A stretch of DNA of 64,000 bases from Flavobacteriales bacterium (GTDB taxonomy: Bacteria; Bacteroidota; Bacteroidia; Flavobacteriales_F; PHOS-HE28). The DNA lies in the NCBI GenBank assembly GCA_026129465.1, contig JAHCIA010000001.1, forward strand, positions 3,369,583 to 3,433,582. The letters are read 5' to 3'. Every line of letters starts with the position of its first letter. Position 1 is the first letter of the stretch. Positions 58,583 through 64,000 of the stretch are shown one piece after another. The translations under genes and the position numbers were made by a program. The notes under the pieces are model-generated. The model saw only the letters and a program-made list of their open reading frames with translations, did not search any database and was not told the origin of the DNA.

Positions 58583-59674
58583 ATGATCAAGCGCCCGCTG
58601 CATATCACCGCCAAGCGCAACGGCAAGCGTGCCGATGTGCGCATCGAGGGCGTGATCGCGAGCTACACACGGGCGAACGCCCGCGACTTCGAGGCCAGCA
58701 TCGACGCGCTGGTGGCCAGTGGCGTGGCCGATGGCCATGTTTACATCGATAGCGAGGGGGGCAGCGTACTTGAGGCCAAGCGCATCCTGGGTGCGCTGCG
58801 CAAGCTCACGGGCCGGATCACGGGCGAGGGAGGTCCTGCTGTGATGAGCGCTGCCACGTACATCGGCCTGCACCTGGACGAGTTCCGTGTGCAGAGTACG
58901 ACTTCGTACATGATTCACAAGCCCAAGGCGATGGTGGACGGCGACGAGGACGAGGTGGAGAAAGACCTGAAGGGCCTGCGCGATGTGACCAAGGAATATC
59001 GCGCGGCTTACGCGAAGAAGACGGGGAAGAGCGAGGAAGATATCGAGGCACTTTGGAGCAAGGGCAACCGCTGGTACACCGGCGAGGAGGCTGTTGCCGA
59101 AGGCTTCGTGGATGGCCTGGTCGAAGACGAGGGAGAAGAGATCAATGAGGAAGCCGTTGCGCGCATCGCCGCATGTGGCTGTCCCGCCAATAAGTTACCC
59201 AAAGCCAGTTCGGCCAAAACCAAGACCACAACGATGGACATCAACCTGCTGCGTGCCACGCTGGGCATGCCCGAGACCGCAACCGAGGCTGAGGTCCTCG
59301 CCCGTCTGAATGCGCTGAAGGCCAGCGAGGCCAAGGCGAAGGCCGATGCCATCGCCCGCCGCACCCAGGAGGTGAAGAGCATCCTGGACAAGGCCGTTGC
59401 CGAGAAGCGCATGACCGAGGCGCACCGCGCCAGCTACGAGGCCAAGTTCGCCGCAGACTTCGATGCCACCAAGGCCGAAGTGGAGGCCCTGGTGGCCGCG
59501 CCCAATGTGGCCAGGGAGACCGGAGCCGATGGCGGTAGTGCCGCTGTGGCCAAGGGGCGCGAGAACTGGACCTACGCCGAGTGGATGGAGAAGGACGAGA
59601 AGGGCCTGAACGCCATGCGCAAGGACAACCCCGAGGCCTTCGAGGCGCTCTGGAAGGCGCAGTACGGCAAGTGA
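58583..59674 (+). CDS. ClpP-type head maturation protease with scaffold domain
   Basis: A product of 363 residues from the ATG at 58583. The N-terminal half is an S14 (ClpP-like) protease: YIDSEGGS at about residues 54-61, catalytic S89 in VMSAAT and H112 in YMIHKP. The C-terminal 146 residues after a KTKTTT linker are a helical, alanine/glutamate/lysine-rich scaffold with a MDIN-type internal start at 59234 (codon 218). In related phages the scaffold is also made alone from an internal start. It matures the capsid shell. Confidence 0.85.
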   Translation: MIKRPLHITAKRNGKRADVRIEGVIASYTRANARDFEASIDALVASGVADGHVYIDSEGGSVLEAKRILGALRKLTGRITGEGGPAVMSAATYIGLHLDEFRVQSTTSYMIHKPKAMVDGDEDEVEKDLKGLRDVTKEYRAAYAKKTGKSEEDIEALWSKGNRWYTGEEAVAEGFVDGLVEDEGEEINEEAVARIAACGCPANKLPKASSAKTKTTTMDINLLRATLGMPETATEAEVLARLNALKASEAKAKADAIARRTQEVKSILDKAVAEKRMTEAHRASYEAKFAADFDATKAEVEALVAAPNVARETGADGGSAAVAKGRENWTYAEWMEKDEKGLNAMRKDNPEAFEALWKAQYGK

Positions 59675-59731
59675 GTGGGGTGAACGAACACAGGACCAAG
59701 AGCAGAAAACAAGGCCAAGCCCGATATCAAC

Positions 59732-60781
59732 ATGAAGCACTTCATCAACTTCTTCACCGCGCTGTTTCTGTGCCTGTTCATGGCCGCAGCCGTAAGCCAC
59801 ATCACCGGCGCGGACCTCGGCACCGCCTTCGTTGGCTGCCTGGCCGGGTCGGCCATGCTATCGCTTGTGCCCATGCCGCAGGGCGTGGCCAATGCGGTGG
59901 CGCTCTTGCAGCTGTGGGAGTCGGCCATCATCAATCCGTTCGATGCGGACAGCCGCTTCCTGGATGGCGTACAGGAGAAGAACCAGTACGTGAACAAGAA
60001 CATCATCAACCTCACCGAGATCGGTGCGGACCCCGACGTGCTGGTGAACAACACGGTGTATCCCATTCCCAGCGATCAGCGCACGGACAACAACATTCCG
60101 CTGGCACTGAACAAGTATGAGACGACGAACACCACCATCACCGATGATGAGCTGTACGCGATCCCGTACGACAAGCCCGGCAGCGTGGTGAGCCGCCACC
60201 GCATCAGGCTGAACACCTTCTTCCTGGCGCACGCGGCCTACAATCTGTGCATCCAGGAGGACACGGCCACCACGCCCCTGCTGCGCACCACCGGCCCCGA
60301 TGATGGCACCGGCCGCCGCAGGCTGCTCCCCGCCGACCTGATCCGGTTGCAGCTGGCCATGGACCAGATCGACGCCCCGGATGATGAGGGTGAGCGCCGC
60401 CTGATCCTGAACGCGCAGCACTGCGCCGACCTGCTGATCGCGGACCTGAGCTTCGCCCAGCAGTTCCACAACGCCAAGAAGGGCCTTATCAGCGAGAACT
60501 ACTACGGGTTCCGCACCTACAAGTACACGAAGAACCCGCTGATCACGGCCGCTGGCCAGCGGAAGGCCTTCGGCTCGGCAGCAGTGTCCGGAGACCAGAA
60601 GGCGACGGTGGCCTTCCTGACGAGCCGCAGCTTCAAGGCGAGCGGTACCATGAAGTTCTACTACCGCGACGCGGCCACGAACCCCGAGATGCGGGAGAGC
60701 AACGCCGGTTACCGCTGGCATGCCATCGCCCTGCCGCTGAAGAACACGGGCTTTGCGGCCATCGCCAGCGCCAACATCTGA
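59732..60781 (+). CDS. Major capsid protein
   Basis: A product of 349 residues, expressed directly after the protease/scaffold gene. The body matches Mu-like/HK97-type capsid proteins of Bacteroidota: NAVALLQLWESAIINPFDAD, then FLDGVQEKNQYVNKN, an RRLILNAQHCADLL segment and TVAFLTSRSF near the end. The first 47 residues include two hydrophobic stretches (FFTALFLCLFMAAAVS and LGTAFVGCLAGSAMLSL), odd for a capsid; translation from the ATG at 59873 (MPQGVANAVALL) would skip them. Alternatively a small membrane protein has fused to it. Confidence 0.75.
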   Translation: MKHFINFFTALFLCLFMAAAVSHITGADLGTAFVGCLAGSAMLSLVPMPQGVANAVALLQLWESAIINPFDADSRFLDGVQEKNQYVNKNIINLTEIGADPDVLVNNTVYPIPSDQRTDNNIPLALNKYETTNTTITDDELYAIPYDKPGSVVSRHRIRLNTFFLAHAAYNLCIQEDTATTPLLRTTGPDDGTGRRRLLPADLIRLQLAMDQIDAPDDEGERRLILNAQHCADLLIADLSFAQQFHNAKKGLISENYYGFRTYKYTKNPLITAAGQRKAFGSAAVSGDQKATVAFLTSRSFKASGTMKFYYRDAATNPEMRESNAGYRWHAIALPLKNTGFAAIASANI

Positions 60782-60824
60782 GCCTGAACGAACAGAGGTA
60801 GCACACCTGCAATAGCACACTTAG

Positions 60825-62117
60825 ATGCGTGAATTGAAGCGATACAAGGAAGAGCTGGCCGTGATCGGCCTGCTCTCCTTGGTGCTCCTTGCCGTGAGGT
60901 GGGTGAGCGCCACCGTCTGGCCCACCACCGGCCAGTACGACCTGGCTGCGGAGACGGAGACCGTGTTCTGGGTGGGCCTCCGCCTGGTGATCTATACGTT
61001 GCTCACCTGGGTGGGCCTGCGCGTGGTGGCGCCACGGGCCTACAACTGGCTCAAACACGAGATCGTGGACCGCTTCGATGACCTCACCAGCGAGCAGAAG
61101 ACGAGCTACAGCATGCGCATGTACGCCATCCTGTTCTTTGGCCTTATGCTGCTGGCCCTGGGTGGTTGCGCCAGCGCAGCCACGTGCGATGCCCGCACCT
61201 GTGTGGTGGAGAGCGCCAGCGCCGATGTGGGTGTGCGCGAGCTCACCGGCAAGAACGACGGCCCCGAGGTGGAACGCTACCTGGCCCACGTGGGCCTTGG
61301 CAAGGGCTACCCATGGTGCGCTGCATTCGTATCGTATCATCTTTCCACGTGCGGGGTACCCAATCCCCTGAGTGCATGGAGCCCTGCCTACGCTACTGCC
61401 GCGAAGCAGGTGTGGACGCCCCGTAAGGCGTCCCGCTCACCCCTCCCTGGTGACGTGTTCTCACTCTACTATTCGAACCTGAAGCGGGTAGGACATGTGG
61501 GCTTCGTTCAGGCCCTGGAGGGCAGGTACATAACCACCGTGGAGGGGAATACGAACGGCCCAGGAAGCCGCGAAGGCGACGGGGTGTATTCACGCAAGCG
61601 CGAACTCTCGAAAGTCCATGCCATTACCAGTTACATACCGGACGCGCCTGCTGCTGCTGGCCGTTCTGCTTCTGGCGCTGTTCGCGCTGGGCGCATGCAA
61701 GACGCCAAAGAGCATACAGCACACCGTGGTGCAGCGCGACAGCGTGGTGGTCTACTGGCTGCCCAGAGACACGGTGATCACCGTGCCGAGGGACAGCGTA
61801 GTGCTGCATGTGCATTTGCCACCACCTGGTCAGAACTTGCCGCCGGTGCAAGTGACCGCAGGCAATGCCACGGCCGAGCTGTCCATCCTGGAAGGCCTGG
61901 CCAAGGTGCGATGCCTGTTCGACAGCTTGGCCCTGGAGGTGAGGCTGTGGGAGCGGTGGCAGAGGGAGAGCTCCTATCACCAGGATCACCGGGTGGAAGT
62001 GATCGTGGAGACACGGACGCCCAAGTGGGCGTGGTGGACGCTGGCCTTGGCCTTACTGCTCACGTTGTGGCGCCTTTGGCCGCTGCTGAAACGATCGATC
62101 AAACCCCTTTGACCTGA
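60825..62117 (+). CDS. Holin-like/CHAP endolysin frame with overlapping 3' tail
   Basis: The open frame encodes 430 residues. Residues 1-70 hold two hydrophobic helices (IGLLSLVLLAVRW, FWVGLRLVIYTLLTWVGL), holin-like. At M97 (61113) a lipoprotein-type signal starts (RMYAILFFGLMLLALGGC). It leads into a CHAP-type amidase/peptidase: PWCAAFVSYHLS carries the catalytic cysteine and VGHVGFVQ the histidine. The domain ends about residue 268 (ITSYIP). The remaining 160 residues are arginine/glutamine/alanine-rich and lie on top of the spanin-like gene in another frame, so I doubt they are functional. The real product may be a holin-endolysin fusion or two proteins from two starts. Confidence 0.65.
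   Translation: MRELKRYKEELAVIGLLSLVLLAVRWVSATVWPTTGQYDLAAETETVFWVGLRLVIYTLLTWVGLRVVAPRAYNWLKHEIVDRFDDLTSEQKTSYSMRMYAILFFGLMLLALGGCASAATCDARTCVVESASADVGVRELTGKNDGPEVERYLAHVGLGKGYPWCAAFVSYHLSTCGVPNPLSAWSPAYATAAKQVWTPRKASRSPLPGDVFSLYYSNLKRVGHVGFVQALEGRYITTVEGNTNGPGSREGDGVYSRKRELSKVHAITSYIPDAPAAAGRSASGAVRAGRMQDAKEHTAHRGAARQRGGLLAAQRHGDHRAEGQRSAACAFATTWSELAAGASDRRQCHGRAVHPGRPGQGAMPVRQLGPGGEAVGAVAEGELLSPGSPGGSDRGDTDAQVGVVDAGLGLTAHVVAPLAAAETIDQTPLT
61618..62112 (+). CDS. Candidate unimolecular spanin (u-spanin)
   Basis: A product of 164 residues. N-terminal lipoprotein signal (LLLLAVLLLALFALGACK), a periplasmic part with repeats of the type RDSVVVYW/RDTVITV/RDSVVLHV, a helical segment, and a C-terminal membrane helix (WAWWTLALALLLTLWRL). 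A lipidated start in the outer membrane plus an inner-membrane anchor at the other end is the u-spanin design (phage T1 gp11 type), which fuses the two membranes at lysis. It sits directly behind the endolysin, overlapping its frame by about 500 bases. Confidence 0.65.
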   Translation: MPLPVTYRTRLLLLAVLLLALFALGACKTPKSIQHTVVQRDSVVVYWLPRDTVITVPRDSVVLHVHLPPPGQNLPPVQVTAGNATAELSILEGLAKVRCLFDSLALEVRLWERWQRESSYHQDHRVEVIVETRTPKWAWWTLALALLLTLWRLWPLLKRSIKPL

Positions 62118-62623
62118 TGACGGCAGCGCAAGGCGCGGCGGCCTACTTCGCCGAGAATCCGGAGGTGGACAGCGTGCTGGCCACCAGCGATGGCAATGTG
62201 TGGCCGCTGGCCCAGCTGAGCCTGGCCACTCACCACGCCACGCGCAACAGCCTGGCGGCGCCTGGCACCGTGGATCGCGAGGACCTGGAGGAGGAGATCG
62301 CCGTGGCTGAGCTGATCCTGATGGCCATGGGCAGCCGCACAGACGCGAGCAAGGGCGTGACCAAGGTGGCCGTGCCTGTAGAGCCGGTGCAGCCCCCAAC
62401 CTATGAACAGGCTCGCGCCGAACTAGCCACCGCACTGGGCATCGCCGCACTGACCGACCTGGACGAGAGGTACACGGAGGATGGTGTGGTGCTGCTCGCG
62501 ATCGATGCGGTGATCGCCACCTGGTACCGCAGCGGCATGACCGTGGCCGCATGGGCCGCGCAGAGCAAGGCCGTGCGAGAAGCCGCCGTCGCGGCGGAGT
62601 TCCCTGACTTCATCACCCTGTAA
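62117..62623 (+). CDS. Phage protein with DGNVW motif
   Basis: A product of 168 residues. An early SDGNVWPLAQLSLATHHA segment matches DDGNVWLPGAKHLAYTHA of the next gene, so the two share a small domain. The C-terminal part is alanine-rich and helical. It starts inside the stop of the endolysin frame (TGATG) and ends in TAATG with the next start, so all are coupled. A tail-associated role is possible from position. Confidence 0.6.
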   Translation: MTAAQGAAAYFAENPEVDSVLATSDGNVWPLAQLSLATHHATRNSLAAPGTVDREDLEEEIAVAELILMAMGSRTDASKGVTKVAVPVEPVQPPTYEQARAELATALGIAALTDLDERYTEDGVVLLAIDAVIATWYRSGMTVAAWAAQSKAVREAAVAAEFPDFITL

Positions 62624-63015
62624 TGATCACCATGCACATCTCAAAGATCCATCTGGCCGCAGCCCTTGCTGTTTTCGCACAGTACGCAGATGCACAGGAA
62701 GTGTACGTGACCGATGATGGCAATGTGTGGCTGCCCGGTGCCAAGCACCTGGCGTACACCCATGCCAAGGCCAACAAGCTGCCAGCACCGACGCGCGTAG
62801 AGCGCAAGCATGCAGATGTGGTGGATGGTCTGCGGCAACTGCTGAAGGGCACCGACAAGGCCGCCGCCGACAAGGCTGCTGCCGACAAGGCCGCCGCCGA
62901 CAAGGCTGCTGCTGACAAGGCTGCTGCCGACAAGGCCGCCGCCGACAAGGCTGCTGCTGACAAGGCTGCTGCCGACAAGGCCGCCGCCAACAAGGCTGGC
63001 AAAAAGGGCAAGTAA
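62623..63015 (+). CDS. Phage protein with KAAAD tandem repeats
   Basis: A product of 130 residues. It opens with a signal-like stretch (HISKIHLAAALAVFAQYADAQ), a DDGNVWLPGAKHLA domain shared with the gene before, and then nine exact copies of DKAAA plus a basic end (NKAGKKGK). The repeats would form a long alanine-rich helix with alternating charges, as in TolA-like spacers. The 45-bp higher-order pattern of the DNA shows recent duplication, so length may vary. Function unknown; placed just before the tail sheath. Confidence 0.6.
   Translation: MITMHISKIHLAAALAVFAQYADAQEVYVTDDGNVWLPGAKHLAYTHAKANKLPAPTRVERKHADVVDGLRQLLKGTDKAAADKAAADKAAADKAAADKAAADKAAADKAAADKAAADKAAANKAGKKGK
62854..62988 (+). 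repeat. 15-bp tandem repeat (nine copies)
   Basis: Nine units of GACAAGGCNGCNGCN. Units 4-6 and 7-9 are identical as 45-bp blocks, marked by the GCT/GCC choice. A degenerate tenth unit follows to 63000. Confidence 0.95.
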
Positions 63016-63049
63016 CACCGCGCTCGAACGCGCATTGAACGACCGATAA

Positions 63050-64000
63050 ATGAGCTTTCGCGGCCCAGAGATATTCAAGCTGAACGGCGGCCTCGGCCAG
63101 ACCGCGCCCAGCGATCGCAACGTGTTCGGCTTGATCGTGGCCAATGGCTACGAAGTGAGCGACACCTTCGAGTTCGGCCAGGTCTACAGGCTCACCAGCA
63201 TCGAGGATGCCGAAGCCCTTGGCCTGAGTCCAGCCTCCGACGCCAACAACGCCGATGACACCACGGCGCTCATTTGGTACAACATCGACGAGTGGTTCCG
63301 CACCAACCCGGACGGCACGCTCTACGTGTTCAACGGAGAGGAGGTGGCCACCGCCAACCTCTTCGCGGCCAACGGTCCGGCGAACGCCCTGCTGTCGGCC
63401 TCCGAGAATGGCATCCGTGGCCTGGGAATCATCTTCGGCTTCGACCCCGAACCAGCAGAGCCATACACCATCACCGGCGGCTTCGCGGATTTCGTTACCC
63501 AGGCCCGCAGCGCGGCGCAGACCTGGGTGGAGGCCCGCGCTACCGAGCACATCTACATTGATGTGGTGGTGATCGAGGGCGCCTTCGCCGCACCGGTGCT
63601 GGTGGACCAGAAGACGGCCGATGCGCCGCAGGTACATATCACGGTGGCCTGCGATCATGGCTACCTGGATGAATACGACGAAGCCTTTCTGCGTACCGCC
63701 TCGGTGGGCACCGCCCTGGCCGCCATCGGTGTGCGCATGCTGAGCGAGAGCATGGGCAGCGTGGTGCTTGAGCGATATCCGAGCGCCGCACGCGGTCGAG
63801 CCAACTACAGCCTGGTGGACACCCGCCGTGGCCGATGGATGAAGCCTGGCCTGAGCAGCGGCGTGCTGGTGGCCGACACCACGCAGAGCTACCGCGATGA
63901 GCTGACCGACAAGGCGTATGGCTACGCGGGCAGCTACGAGAGCTATCCAGGCGTGTACTTCAACGCCGACCCCACCTGCACGCTGGTCACGGACGACTTC
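63050..64000 (+). CDS. DUF2586-type contractile tail sheath protein (partial)
   Basis: From the ATG at 63050 the frame is open to the window end (317 codons). The start SFRGPEIFKLNGGLGQTAPS and NVFGLIVANGYEV, with EFGQVYRLTSIEDAEALGL, VERYPSAAR-like (LERYPSAARG) and RRGRWMKPGLSSGVLV later, fit DUF2586, the tail-sheath family of Bacteroidota myophages. It marks the phage as contractile-tailed. The 3' end is outside. Confidence 0.8.
   Translation, partial: MSFRGPEIFKLNGGLGQTAPSDRNVFGLIVANGYEVSDTFEFGQVYRLTSIEDAEALGLSPASDANNADDTTALIWYNIDEWFRTNPDGTLYVFNGEEVATANLFAANGPANALLSASENGIRGLGIIFGFDPEPAEPYTITGGFADFVTQARSAAQTWVEARATEHIYIDVVVIEGAFAAPVLVDQKTADAPQVHITVACDHGYLDEYDEAFLRTASVGTALAAIGVRMLSESMGSVVLERYPSAARGRANYSLVDTRRGRWMKPGLSSGVLVADTTQSYRDELTDKAYGYAGSYESYPGVYFNADPTCTLVTDDF

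Larger units (their letters stand above)
38408..64000. mobile_element. Mu-like transposable prophage (right end not in window)
   Basis: This block has transposase MuA and ATPase MuB homologues, DUF3164, Gp16-like, gpG-like, DUF1320, DUF935/MuF, a ClpP-type head protease and a DUF2586 sheath: the gene set of a Mu-like contractile-tailed phage. The left boundary is placed where the host gene at 37,226 loses its repeat pattern, just outside three transposase-like end sites. No integrase is present, which fits transposition. The exact terminal dinucleotide and the 5-bp target duplication cannot be fixed without the other end. At least 25.6 kb is present. The gene order differs from Mu: the early operon runs toward the left end, and the head genes are split between strands. 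Confidence 0.88.

Noticed and set aside
62854-63000. CRISPR array or regulatory iteron
   Set aside because: The 15-bp units are contiguous, in frame and encode DKAAA; there are no spacers.

Overview
The window is about 64 kb of a high-GC Bacteroidota chromosome, most likely an uncultured member of the Flavobacteriales. The evidence is: proteins with C-terminal T9SS (type IX secretion) sorting domains at 34-37 kb, a FadN-type beta-oxidation fusion, a homodimeric-type NADP isocitrate dehydrogenase, a mitochondrial-type aconitase, several PorT-like beta-barrels, a tmRNA whose tag appears to end in YALAA, and repeated TAnnTTTG-like -7 promoter elements with no Shine-Dalgarno sequences.

Host part (1 to about 38,407). 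It holds housekeeping and envelope genes. In order: a repeat-flanked four-helix-bundle (S23) gene; a MarR regulator overlapping a hydroxyacyl-CoA dehydrogenase/enoyl-CoA hydratase fusion; lipoproteins and a GH16 glucanase; a DUF2807 protein; a SiaB-like protein; a saccharopine/alanine dehydrogenase-like enzyme; ssrA; a MATE exporter; a GT22-like mannosyltransferase; icd; dnaX with an A9 slippery run; rpsF-rpsR-rplI; an MbnP lipoprotein behind a truncated barrel gene; aconitase; three beta-barrels; an OmpA-family protein; an MFS transporter; lhgO; a DinB protein; a porin; a SanA-like protein; purB; and an EI24 protein. From about 33.0 to 38.4 kb the sequence looks like a variable island. It contains the broken-off 3' end of a BamA/TamA-like gene, about 0.8 kb without genes, two paralogous T9SS cargo proteins, and a secreted protein whose 3' end has been lost to a prophage.

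Prophage part (about 38,408 to beyond 64,000). This is a Mu-like transposable myovirus; its right end lies outside the window. Three copies of a roughly 20-bp site at the left end resemble the L1-L3 transposase sites of Mu. A leftward early operon (47,329 to 38,841) encodes a small DNA-binding-like protein, a MuA-like DDE transposase, a MuB-like ATPase, a DUF3164 protein, a GemA/Gp16-like protein, a BamE-like lipoprotein and many small unknowns, with a tRNA-like sequence inside. It starts at a good Bacteroidota-type promoter and ends at a strong hairpin. A divergent repressor-like gene opens a rightward middle segment with a DNA adenine methylase and an ECF-like sigma factor, a candidate late-gene activator.

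The structural genes are split. Terminase small and large subunits, a DUF1320 protein, a giant portal-MuF-nuclease fusion, a gpG-like protein and a tail protein carrying a DUF1566 domain run left. A ClpP-type protease/scaffold, the capsid, a lysis cassette (holin-like/CHAP endolysin and a candidate unimolecular spanin) and a DUF2586 sheath run right. Between them sits a perfect 15-bp palindrome. The fused, overlapping and regulatory features of this prophage, together with the dnaX slippery site, are the most notable content.
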